Positions 13,929 through 21,523 of a DNA stretch of 64,000 nucleotides are shown here, in pieces (position 1 is the first letter of the stretch; every line of letters begins with the position of its first letter). The DNA is from Corynebacterium massiliense DSM 45435 (lineage in GTDB: Bacteria > Actinomycetota > Actinomycetes > Mycobacteriales > Mycobacteriaceae): positions 1,736,001 to 1,800,000 of the forward strand of contig NZ_CP063189.1 of NCBI RefSeq assembly GCF_028609805.1. Reading direction: 5' to 3'. A program made the position numbers and the translations under genes. The notes beneath the pieces were generated by a model. The model saw nothing but the letters and a program-made list of their open reading frames with translations. It had not been told where the DNA came from and did no database searches.

Positions 13929-16459
13929 GTTCGCACACCACCCTTCGCCAGCACACCGCCGTCCTCACGCGAGACGTTCGCACGAGTAGAAAGGTTCACC
14001 AAGTCAGACTGCTGATGCTTCACTTCCCAGATCGAATCGTCGTCCGCGAGCGCAAGACGCGACTCACGGAGAATCTCAGCAAGACCGAAAAGGTCGTGCC
14101 TTTCAAGATCATCATCGGCAGTGATCACACCGTCGGTGGTTGCACTCAGAATAGAGGTCTGGTTAGAGACAGCCGTAAGCGCGGCACGCACCAACGACGT
14201 CGTCATAGCCGCGTGGTAGGGAGAAGTTACGGCAGAACCACCGATGTTCTCCATCTCTTCGGCGTAGGCATTCCAACCGTTTTGGTCGACGACGTCTTGA
14301 GCTAGCTTGCCGTAGCACGAATTGGTCGCAACCTTGATTGTCAGCTCCTGAAGAGACTTTTTCCCGTAGGTCTCCTTCGCTACAGCACGGTCGAGAACCA
14401 TCTGACGAAGCGCAGGACGCAGAGACCGGGAGCGCACAACCTCACCATCTACCTCGCGGGTGAGAAGCTTGAGCGTGATGCCAGTCTGGCAAAAGACGCG
14501 AGCGCCAAGCTTCAACGCGAGGTAGACCTCGGGGCCGGCGCAGGTAGACCCGTGAAAGACACCACCGATCTCACCGTTGACACGCGCAGCGATCTCATCG
14601 AGCTGTTCGCGGGTGTAATCCCGTCCGCCAAGGTCCCGACCCTCACGGTCCAGACCATCTTCGTCGAGACGCTCGTCCTCGCCAAAGCCGCAGCCGTATG
14701 AGGTCTGAGGAAAGATCAGAGAGTTACCACGCCGCACCGGCAAGCAGGGAGTTTCGACATCGTCGGGGAAGACCCACGAAACATGTCCAACGAAAGGCGT
14801 GAGATACCCGAGCGGAAAATCATCGAGAGTCAGTTCACGCTTGTCGATGTGTTCCTTGATCACACCACCATCGGTGTAATCAGGGTCATAGATACTGGCC
14901 ATCGCAGTGGGATAAGCAGACTGCAGATCCCAGTCGTACGTAGGGTAGGCATGCACACCCGGGGACGGACAAGTGTTGTAGCCACCAGCGAATGCGTCGG
15001 CCCACAAGGCGTGAGATACACACGCGTCGCCGTCAACCGGCCCCAGGCCACGAACTGCGTAGTACTCAAGCGAGTCACGGTCAGATTCCAACTCAACACC
15101 GCGAGTCTTGAGTCCTTGGAACATCCGACGGAAAATCGCGTTGCCTGGTTTACCAGAATCGACAAGAACACTACCAATATCTCCAGAATCGATAAACCCC
15201 TCTTCCCGCCAAAACTTCAAAATCCCAGACTTGAGCGCCCGCGCACCACCAGACGAGATGGTGACCGGCGGGGTTATGTTGTAGCCCCAGACGGTGCCCA
15301 GGTAGTGGACCACAATTCGCGCATCGTTCGCTGCGTAGTCGAGGAACCGGGACAGATCCTCGCGTGACAGCGCTTCCATGTCCTCAATGGCAGCGCCAAC
15401 GTCAAGTTTTCCAACACCACACGCATCACCGAGCGCTTCCAAACTCTTATGTTCTGGAGACGCCTGATTGCGAGTGTCACGGAAGACAACACTGAAGGGA
15501 AGAAGACGCCGGAACGATCCAAACCCTGAGGTACGAACGACACGGACCGGCCGCAGGCTCACAAGCCCGCCACCAGCGGATGTAAGTTCATGCAAGATGT
15601 CATCGCACCGACGTTTTGGACGACGGAAAGCGGTCGCATCGACGTTCAGAAAATGACCGGCAAGCACGATACGAATCGAAGCACGCTTGAACAACGAATC
15701 CCGTAGACGATCCTTACCAAGCCCAGACCGCAGAATCCCGCGCGGGTCCATGTCCGAGGTACCAATTTCACCAACATCTTTAAAACCGTTGGCGTAGCGC
15801 TCGAGTTTCCCAAGCAGAGAGATCGCGTAAAAGCAGCTATCAACAAGAAGCCGCTGTCCCTCAAGGGGCATAATCACGACTTCATGTTCCGTACCGTCGA
15901 GCGGATCAATCCAACTGAATTGGTAGCTCACAATGTCGCGGCGACCCTCACAGTCGTCGCTGACGAATTCGGTATCAAAACCGATGACGAGACGCTTTTC
16001 ACCACTACCCATCGCGCGGACGCTAGCTAGAGAGCCAAAGTCAACACTCGTGAAATCGTCAGCGACGTCAGTTGAACCGGTACCATTTTGGACCTGGCCA
16101 TCCGGCCAGGCCAAACTGCAGCCTCGTAGGATATTTTGGCCTGATCGCGTTCGAATGGTTTGACCTGCGGTTTTACCCTCGATGTTCGAATGATCTTCAT
16201 CATCATTCATTTGTTTGATGATGAGATCCGGGTCATTTTCATCCACGCGCCAGGCATTTACGCGGTGTAAAACGACGGCTAAATCGGTCAATTTTCCACG
16301 CTGGTCCGACTGGAAATCGACCAACCGGGTGTCCCAACCGACAGCATCATTTTCGATTTGTTCGTAACGTTCACGAATCTCCGGTGATACATTGATAACT
16401 GAAGCATCTACGCTCCAGCTCTCACGGTTCACAGCGGTGGGGGCCGTTCCCTTTTGCAT
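13916..16459 (-). CDS. family-B DNA polymerase with 3'-5' exonuclease domain (frame 0), pipolin-like PolB
   Basis: 847 residues in frame 0. Exonuclease motif F161-D-T-E164; motif A YDWDLQSAYP (Asp511); motif B KVATNSCYG (Lys709-Gly717); motif C SATTDGV (Asp776), where TTDG replaces the common DTDS. WEVKHQ...LVNLSTRANV at about 811-829 resembles the KxY/KTRG-type region of protein-primed and primer-independent PolBs. The protein exceeds phi29-type enzymes by about 270 residues, mostly an N-terminal 150-residue region and inserts. It presumably replicates the excised element. The ATG overlaps the excisionase stop (TAATG). Frame 0 stops at 13916, immediately after a slippery heptamer leading into the extension. 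Whether it is primer-independent cannot be told from sequence alone. Confidence 0.85.
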   Translation of the reverse strand: MQKGTAPTAVNRESWSVDASVINVSPEIRERYEQIENDAVGWDTRLVDFQSDQRGKLTDLAVVLHRVNAWRVDENDPDLIIKQMNDDEDHSNIEGKTAGQTIRTRSGQNILRGCSLAWPDGQVQNGTGSTDVADDFTSVDFGSLASVRAMGSGEKRLVIGFDTEFVSDDCEGRRDIVSYQFSWIDPLDGTEHEVVIMPLEGQRLLVDSCFYAISLLGKLERYANGFKDVGEIGTSDMDPRGILRSGLGKDRLRDSLFKRASIRIVLAGHFLNVDATAFRRPKRRCDDILHELTSAGGGLVSLRPVRVVRTSGFGSFRRLLPFSVVFRDTRNQASPEHKSLEALGDACGVGKLDVGAAIEDMEALSREDLSRFLDYAANDARIVVHYLGTVWGYNITPPVTISSGGARALKSGILKFWREEGFIDSGDIGSVLVDSGKPGNAIFRRMFQGLKTRGVELESDRDSLEYYAVRGLGPVDGDACVSHALWADAFAGGYNTCPSPGVHAYPTYDWDLQSAYPTAMASIYDPDYTDGGVIKEHIDKRELTLDDFPLGYLTPFVGHVSWVFPDDVETPCLPVRRGNSLIFPQTSYGCGFGEDERLDEDGLDREGRDLGGRDYTREQLDEIAARVNGEIGGVFHGSTCAGPEVYLALKLGARVFCQTGITLKLLTREVDGEVVRSRSLRPALRQMVLDRAVAKETYGKKSLQELTIKVATNSCYGKLAQDVVDQNGWNAYAEEMENIGGSAVTSPYHAAMTTSLVRAALTAVSNQTSILSATTDGVITADDDLERHDLFGLAEILRESRLALADDDSIWEVKHQQSDLVNLSTRANVSREDGGVLAKGGVRTPKV

Positions 16460-16644
16460 TATGCACCACCGCCGACAGCGCGAGCGCGGGTGAAATCGTC
16501 GAGGTCGGTGACCGCGTACACGACAGATCGACCGAGACGAGAGTAGCGAGGGCCTTCACCCTGGTAGCGCCAATGTTCGAGCGTTCGGCGCGACAGACCG
16601 AGATAGACAGCAGCTTCTGTAGTTTTCAGAAAAGCCGGGGACAT
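16459..16644 (-). CDS. AlpA/MerR-like excisionase (Xis)
   Basis: 61 residues, MSPAFLKTTEAAVYLGLSRR then TLEHWRYQGEGPRYSRLGRSVVYAVTDLDDFTRA. This is a complete HTH_17 winged helix of the kind found in recombination directionality factors. CAGGAGA lies 7 nt before the ATG. Its TAA overlaps the polymerase ATG (TAATG). It is divergent from the integrase gene across a 336-bp region, so the same control region can balance integration and excision. Confidence 0.82.
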   Translation of the reverse strand: MSPAFLKTTEAAVYLGLSRRTLEHWRYQGEGPRYSRLGRSVVYAVTDLDDFTRARAVGGGA

Positions 16645-16980
16645 AAAAAATCTCCTGGGATAGCAAAGCTATCCGGCAGGAGGTAACGCCTTCCCGGTTT
16701 CTATGTGTGGCGGTCTACGGTTCCCGTGCTCAAAAATTGCTTTACGTGGGTGCGACCCACTACCACTAAGTTCCTGTCAGCCTCGTACACGAGATTACCT
16801 TGCTTAGGGGCGCGATGAGCGACATCTCCGGATGTTACCGGCATGTGTACGATTTAGTTTCTTAGCGTCTTAGAAAGTTCTCTAGCAAAAACAAGAACTT
16901 ATGCGCAGTGCCTACTGTAACGCACTTACCTTTACGATGCAAGTACCTTCCAACCCGGATCATAAAGTACGTTAAAGGGT
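16645..16980. promoter_or_regulatory. xis-int divergent control region
   Basis: 336 bp without a gene. It holds hairpins GGATAGC-AAA-GCTATCC (16659-16675) in the xis leader and GTGGGT-GCG-ACCCAC (16746-16760), and an arm-type motif AGTACGTTAAAG (16966-16977) abutting the integrase start. That last site suggests integrase represses its own gene. Promoters could not be placed with certainty. Confidence 0.4.
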
Positions 16981-18186
16981 ATGAGCACTACAGCGAAAAC
17001 CCGGATCGAACCGGGGCATACATCGATCGACCGAGCCACACCGAGAAAGACGAAAACCGGATACCAGCTGGACTGGTCAGTCCGATTACACGACGGCAGG
17101 ATCATACAACGACGGTCGAAGGCAAAGACGAAAGGCGAAGTACGCGCACGCGCACGGCGCAAAGCCGACGAGCTGTTGTCTACAACCTCAACAGAGTGGA
17201 CACCGCGTACACCGATGAACGTGTACATCGAGAAAGTCACACGGCCGAAAATCGAAGAGTCGTCGCAGCTCAAAGACCTATCAAAACGGCGTTATCTCGC
17301 ATCGCTCAACCTGGTCGCGGCTGAACTCAAGGGCTACAGCGTTTTTGACGCGATGCAGTTCAGGGTGTTAGAGCGCACACTACAAGCGATCGCGCGCACA
17401 CATCCGGGCAGCGTATCGAGTGCGAGAACCATACTTTCTACCTACATTGCCGACGCGCTGGTCCGCGACGGAGTCATTTCAGGCAACCCCATACGCGGGG
17501 CAAGGCTCGACATCCGAGCACAGGGGAAGGCCGGAGAAGGTGGTCGTAGAACACTCACTAACGGTGAATACGACGCGGTTGTACAGCACTTACTAGCGCG
17601 TGACGTTTCGGGACCGCTGATCGAGCCAAAGAAGGGCGGTGCGCGACAATCAACGATGAACGCGCATGCGCGTATCACACGGCTAACACTGCTACAAGCA
17701 GTGACCGGCCTGCGCATCTCCGAAGCTAACCGGCTGCGGTGGAAGCACGTCGAAGACGACGGCGAGAACGTCATCATCAACGCGACGCGCGACATTGTTA
17801 AGGGGCGTCAGGGCAAAGAAAAAGGGCGCTATATCCCTATCCTGAGAGCCGACGTGACGGACTACTTGAGACAGCATCGCGAAGACGACGAGCGGTACGT
17901 AGTGGGGTCACCAACAACGACGGCGAAGCCGTGGGACGCGACCAACGCCGACGACAAGGTACCGGAGCTGTATCGTCAGATAGCCGACGAGACGGGCGTG
18001 ACGATCCTTGTAGACCTGCGCAGTCATTCGTGGAGAGCGACGCTACACGGTGTGTACGCGGACGTAATGGACGCTAGGACACGGGCGGACATTTTCGGTC
18101 ACACGGAGCAAGTCGCAGACGAGTATTACAACGACCGGGCCAACGTGGAAGCACTGATCCGCGCGACCGCACAAGCGAGGTCGTAG
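16981..18186 (+). CDS. int: tyrosine recombinase / integrase
   Basis: 401 residues. The N-terminal arm-binding region contains TGYQLDWSVRLHDGRII (AP2-like). The catalytic domain has Arg245 in TGLRISEANRLRW, H349-S-W-R352 in RSHSWRAT, His374 in GHTEQVADEYY and nucleophile Tyr383 (or Tyr382). It is the integrase of the element: it lies next to attR, targets the tRNA-His 3' end, and is flanked by 12-bp GTACGT-type repeats that fit its arm-binding sites. The start at 16981 directly follows one such repeat. Full length and apparently intact. Confidence 0.95.
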   Translation: MSTTAKTRIEPGHTSIDRATPRKTKTGYQLDWSVRLHDGRIIQRRSKAKTKGEVRARARRKADELLSTTSTEWTPRTPMNVYIEKVTRPKIEESSQLKDLSKRRYLASLNLVAAELKGYSVFDAMQFRVLERTLQAIARTHPGSVSSARTILSTYIADALVRDGVISGNPIRGARLDIRAQGKAGEGGRRTLTNGEYDAVVQHLLARDVSGPLIEPKKGGARQSTMNAHARITRLTLLQAVTGLRISEANRLRWKHVEDDGENVIINATRDIVKGRQGKEKGRYIPILRADVTDYLRQHREDDERYVVGSPTTTAKPWDATNADDKVPELYRQIADETGVTILVDLRSHSWRATLHGVYADVMDARTRADIFGHTEQVADEYYNDRANVEALIRATAQARS

Positions 18187-18196
18187 CGCTCAGTAG

Positions 18197-18275
18197 ACGT
18201 ACGTAGAAGTACGCTAAAAAGTACGTTTAAACCCTCAGTAACAGTACGTAGCAACACGTACATAGCCGTACGAAA
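18197..18275 (+). promoter_or_regulatory. arm-type integrase sites, attR side
   Basis: At least four near-copies of the 12-bp motif: ACGTACGTAGAA (18197-18208), AGTACGCTAAAA (18208-18219), AGTACGTTTAAA (18220-18231) and AGTACGTAGCAA (18243-18254). Two weaker GTACG copies follow to 18275. They match the attL-side repeats at 8137-8160. Confidence 0.55.
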
Positions 18276-18340
18276 AACGATTGAGACCTGCTACTACTTT
18301 CCAATACGTACAGGTACTGAAGTTATGCGTCAAGACCCTG

Positions 18341-18373
18341 GGTGTCGCGGGTTCGAGTCCCGTCAGCCACCCC
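18341..18373 (+). repeat. attR core (33-bp direct repeat)
   Basis: Identical to 8048-8080. It contains only the 3' part of tRNA-His, without anticodon stem 5' half or acceptor 5' strand, so it is not a tRNA gene. Confidence 0.95.
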
Positions 18374-18464
18374 AATGTCCTGTGTCGCGTCATAGTTGAC
18401 AAAACTGTCGCGACATCGTTGACAGATGGGCGTCCGCCGAGTTTTTGTTCTCGGTGGGCGCCTT
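18361..18464 (+). repeat. 104-bp direct repeat, copy 1 (tRNA end + IS481 left end + hairpin)
   Basis: Starts GTCAGCCACCCC, continues through the IS481 left end (TGTCCTGTGTCGCG...) and ends with a terminator hairpin GGCGTCCGCCGAG/CTCGGTGGGCGCC plus TTTT. It is about 91% identical to 21264-21367. Confidence 0.85.
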
Positions 18465-19696
18465 TTGTTGTGTGGGGGTTAGTTGAGTGGGGGTTCGCCG
18501 TGTTTCCAGATTGGGGCTTGGTAGTTGCGGCTGGTGTCGATGTAGTGCTCGGTGATGATGGCGCCGGTGTCTTTGAGTGATGTGGTGATGTGGCGGTCTT
18601 TGATGATCATCAGGACGTGGTGGCCGGTGTATTTTCGGCCCATTCCTAGGTGGTAAAGCCTGCCTGCGTAGCGGATGGTGCAGCGGCCGGCTTTGTCGAC
18701 TTTGTCGTTGCGTGTGCGCCATTCGTCGGTGGGGTTGTCGTCGGGGCTGGCTTTCGTGGATGCGTTGTAGACCTCGTATGGGGTGCGTCTGCCGAGGGCT
18801 CGGTGTGGGCGGTTGGTGTTGTAGTAGGCGGCGAATCGGTCGAGTTGTTGTTGTAGTTCGTCGATGGTGTTGACGGTGGGTTGGCGCGATAGCCACCGTT
18901 TGAGTGTTTGGTGGAATCGTTCGATTTTTCCTTGGGTTTGTGGGTGTCCTGGCCTGCCGTTTTTCTGTTGGATCCGGTGGTTGCGGATGAGTTTTTCGAA
19001 GGCGTTACGGCCGCCTTTTGCCCCGGCGTTGCGGGCGGTAAACACCAGCCCGTTGTCGGTGAGGGTGGATTGTGGTGGGCCGAAGTCGCTGATGAGGTGT
19101 GATAGTTCGTCGGCGACGGCAGGCCCAGAAAAGGACCGGCTGGCTGTAATGGACAGCAGCAGTCGGGAGTGGTCGTCGATGAAGTCGAGGATTTCGACGC
19201 GTCTTCCGCCGGTGAGATATGCGTGTGTGATGTCTGCTTGCCAGCATTCATTGGGGCGGGATGCTTCGAAGCGGATAAATGAGGTTCTCGGCCGCTTTTT
19301 TGGTTCTGGCTGCACGAGGCCGTGGTCGCGGAGGATGCGCACGATCGTCGAGGTAGATGGGGCATACATACCTTGTTGTTCCAGGTGGAACTGGATGGTT
19401 TCTGCCCCGGAATCCAGCCCGGAGTGGTCGAGCTGTTTGCGCATGTTGATGATGGTTTTCTTGAGCTTTTTGGATACTGCGCGTGGGTTGGAGTGCGGTG
19501 CTTTCGACTTCGGCTTTACCGCTTGTGGACCGCCAGTGTCGTAGCGGCGGAGTAAGGCGTAGACCCACTGGCGGGACACGTTGAAACGCGTAGCGACTCG
19601 AGCGACTGGTTGGTGTTGCTCACGGACAGCTTTGATGATCGCGAGATTGCGGTACGGACTATTCATGCTGTCAACGATGACGCGACACACCTGTCA
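18376..19696 (-). mobile_element. IS481-family insertion sequence (approximate ends)
   Basis: About 1.32 kb around the 18479-19666 transposase. The left end TGTCCTGTGTCGCGTCAT and the reverse complement of the right end TGACAGGTGTGTCGCGTCAT share GTGTCGCGTCATNGTTGAC as imperfect inverted repeats. No target duplication was recognised; the left end directly abuts the tRNA-derived attR. A second right-end-like sequence lies beyond the IS256 element, so exact limits are uncertain. Confidence 0.7.
18479..19666 (-). CDS. IS481-family transposase
   Basis: 395 residues from ATG at 19666 (MNSPYRNLAIIKAVREQHQP). N-terminal HTH (VARVATRFNVSRQWVYALLRRY), then an rve/RNase H-like core with DDE residues: Asp in WQADITHA, Asp in TLTDNGLVFTA and Glu in GHPQTQGKIERFHQTLK. 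The C-terminal NTNRPHRALGRRTPYEVY block is typical of IS481/IS3 relatives. Apparently intact. The gene carries no sign of frameshifting. Confidence 0.92.
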   Translation of the reverse strand: MNSPYRNLAIIKAVREQHQPVARVATRFNVSRQWVYALLRRYDTGGPQAVKPKSKAPHSNPRAVSKKLKKTIINMRKQLDHSGLDSGAETIQFHLEQQGMYAPSTSTIVRILRDHGLVQPEPKKRPRTSFIRFEASRPNECWQADITHAYLTGGRRVEILDFIDDHSRLLLSITASRSFSGPAVADELSHLISDFGPPQSTLTDNGLVFTARNAGAKGGRNAFEKLIRNHRIQQKNGRPGHPQTQGKIERFHQTLKRWLSRQPTVNTIDELQQQLDRFAAYYNTNRPHRALGRRTPYEVYNASTKASPDDNPTDEWRTRNDKVDKAGRCTIRYAGRLYHLGMGRKYTGHHVLMIIKDRHITTSLKDTGAIITEHYIDTSRNYQAPIWKHGEPPLN

Positions 19697-19736
19697 ACTG
19701 TCATCGTGCCTTCGCCCCGGCTGGGGATGTAAAGGA

Positions 19737-21177
19737 GAGAGTGTCCGATTCTTTGTGTGCGGGGGTTTGGTTTACAAGTAGTCCGCGAATCGGTCGGGGT
19801 AAGCCACGGCTAGTTGGTTGATGGCTTGTTTCCACCCGGTGGCTTTCGCTCCTTCAATATAGCCGTTGCATTCGATATCGCGCTTCGCTTTCTTGGCTCG
19901 CTGGGCGGCGCGCTTGTCTTCGATGTTGCAGATCATCAGCCACAGCGTTTTCAACGCCGCGGTATCGTTCGGGAACTGGCCGCGGTTACGGGTAGCTTTA
20001 CGCAGTTCAGCATTCAGCGACTCGATCGAATTGGTGGTGTAGAGCACCCGGCGTGCCGCCGGCGGGAACTGTAGAAACGGCACGAACCGCTCCCAAGCGT
20101 CGCGCCAGACTTTGACCGATTGCGGGTATTTCCGGCCCAGTTCACTGGCTTCGAACGCATCCAAGGCGGCACGGGCGGTGTCCTCGTTTGCGGCCGTGTA
20201 GACCTCACGCAGCGCCCGGGAGACCCCTTTGCGGTCTTGGTAGGACACCCACCGGTTCGCAGCCCGAATCAGGTGCACGATACAGGTCTGCACCATGGAA
20301 TTCGGCCAGGTGGCTTCCACGGCTTCCGGCAGGCCTTTGAGCCCGTCGCAGCAGACAATGAACACGTCCTGGACACCGCGGTTGGCCAGATCCGCGCAGA
20401 CCGATGCCCAGAATGCGGCACCTTCATTTTCAGCGATCCACAATCCCAGGATGTGCTTGATGCCGTCCATGTCGACGCCAACCGCCATATAGCAGGACTT
20501 GTTGACCACGCGGTGGCCGTCACGGATTTTCACGCGTAGCGCGTCGAGGAAGATCACCGGGTAGAACTCGTCGAGCTGGCGGTTTTGCCAGATCATGACC
20601 TCGTCTAACACCGCATCGGTAATGGTGCTGATCGTATCCGGGCTCATATCCACCCCGAGCGTGGTCGCGAGGTGATGCTGGATATCGCGCACTGTCATCC
20701 CGCCGGCGTATAGCGAGACGATCATGTCGTCGAGTTCTGTGAGTCGGCGTGCGCCCTTGGGCACCATCCGGGGAGTAAAGGTGCCGGCACGGTCCCTGGG
20801 CACGGTCACTTCCACCGCGCCGTAGCCAGAATTGACGGTCTTGGTGTACGACCCATTGCGGTGATTGTTGCCCTGTGCGGATTCGACTTGGGCTTTGGTC
20901 TTGCGGTCAGAATGGCTATAGCCCAAATGCGCATCCATCTCCGCCTGCAGACCAGCGTTGATTGATGCCTGTAGCAGGCCTTTGACCAGCTCGCTTGCAT
21001 CATCAGCGGAAGCCGACAGCTCGCTGATCAAGCTGGCGAGCTCAGGATTTTCCATCAGCTTCTCGCTGATCTCATTGACCTTTGCCGGGTCATGGTTTTT
21101 CTTCGGTGACACCGTAGTCATTATCGGTGAAACTCCTTCTAGATCAGAGCCTCACACACAAACTTCCTGACACCCTC
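19737..21177 (-). mobile_element. IS256-family insertion sequence with 9-bp target duplication
   Basis: 1441 bp. Terminal inverted repeats GAGAGTGTCCGATTCTTTGTGTG (split as GAGAGTGTCCG and TTTGTGTG) and GAGGGTGTCAGG...TTTGTGTG. It is flanked by the direct repeat TGTAAAGGA at 19728-19736 and 21178-21186. Removing it rejoins sequence just beyond the IS481 right end, so it inserted later. Confidence 0.88.
19772..21121 (-). CDS. IS256-family (mutator-type) transposase
   Basis: 449 residues, the usual length. Shows DFYPVIFLDALRVKIRDG-type first Asp (here LDEFYPVIFLDALRV), second Asp in VCCDGLKGLPEAVEATWP, the QTCIVHLIRAANRWVSYQDRK block and the Glu in YTTNSIESLNAELRKATRNRG. All are IS256/Mutator hallmarks. 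Intact frame; likely still functional given matched ends and target duplication. Confidence 0.95.
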   Translation of the reverse strand: MTTVSPKKNHDPAKVNEISEKLMENPELASLISELSASADDASELVKGLLQASINAGLQAEMDAHLGYSHSDRKTKAQVESAQGNNHRNGSYTKTVNSGYGAVEVTVPRDRAGTFTPRMVPKGARRLTELDDMIVSLYAGGMTVRDIQHHLATTLGVDMSPDTISTITDAVLDEVMIWQNRQLDEFYPVIFLDALRVKIRDGHRVVNKSCYMAVGVDMDGIKHILGLWIAENEGAAFWASVCADLANRGVQDVFIVCCDGLKGLPEAVEATWPNSMVQTCIVHLIRAANRWVSYQDRKGVSRALREVYTAANEDTARAALDAFEASELGRKYPQSVKVWRDAWERFVPFLQFPPAARRVLYTTNSIESLNAELRKATRNRGQFPNDTAALKTLWLMICNIEDKRAAQRAKKAKRDIECNGYIEGAKATGWKQAINQLAVAYPDRFADYL

Positions 21178-21189
21178 TGTAAAGGATTT

Positions 21190-21523
21190 CCCGACACACC
21201 TGTCAACTGTCAGTGACGTTTCCCCAGAACAGATTTGTAAACTATGTCATGACTTCAGACACCGTCAGCCACCCCATTTGTCCTGTGTCGCGTCATAGTT
21301 GACAAAGCTGTCGCGACATCGTTGACAGTTAGGCGTCTGCCGAGGTTTCGTTCTCGGTAGGCGCCTTTTTGCGTCCGGCCCGAGCGAATTTTTGAGATCC
21401 TCTCATATTTATGCTCAATGAGCACAATAAGTTCCAAAGCAAGCTAAAATGCACCTGTCTATTGCTTGAGAATCCCTTGAGCAGCAGAATTTGTCATCCC
21501 TCAACTAGACAGGACGTTCCCAG
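21190..21523. other. IS481-end remnants and lipase upstream region
   Basis: Holds a right-end copy CGACACACCTGTCAACTGTC (about 21192-21211), then at 21264-21367 the second copy of the 104-bp tRNA-end/IS481-left-end repeat with its terminator-like hairpin (21331-21370). The last about 150 bp precede the lipase gene and should contain its promoter, which I cannot place firmly. No gene is seen. Confidence 0.6.
21264..21367 (+). repeat. 104-bp direct repeat, copy 2
   Basis: Begins GTCAGCCACCCCATT (14 bp of the tRNA-His end, CCGTCAGCCACCCC, start at 21262) and follows copy 1 (18361-18464) with about nine differences. It contains the IS481 left end without a transposase and the hairpin GGCGTCTGCCGAG/CTCGGTAGGCGCC followed by TTTTT. 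Confidence 0.85.

Larger units (their letters stand above)
8048..18373 (+). mobile_element. integrated mobilizable element in tRNA-His, pipolin-like (PolB-encoding)
   Basis: Bounded by identical 33-bp repeats of the tRNA-His 3' end (8048-8080 and 18341-18373). Contents: tyrosine integrase next to attR, AlpA-like excisionase, family-B DNA polymerase, MOB_P-type relaxase with MobC and an overlapping gene, two small membrane genes and a regulator. Base composition is visibly less G+C-rich than the flanks, and the backbone 13-mer GCTTGSCGATGCC was not found exactly inside. The combination of PolB, tyrosine recombinase, tRNA att repeats and a relaxase is what defines pipolins and related integrative elements. 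No conjugation (type IV secretion) genes are present, so transfer would need a helper. The class name is an inference. Confidence 0.85.

Noticed and set aside
18341..18373. Second tRNA-His gene
   Set aside because: Only the 3' third is present; no acceptor 5' strand, D-arm or complete anticodon arm. It is the attR copy.
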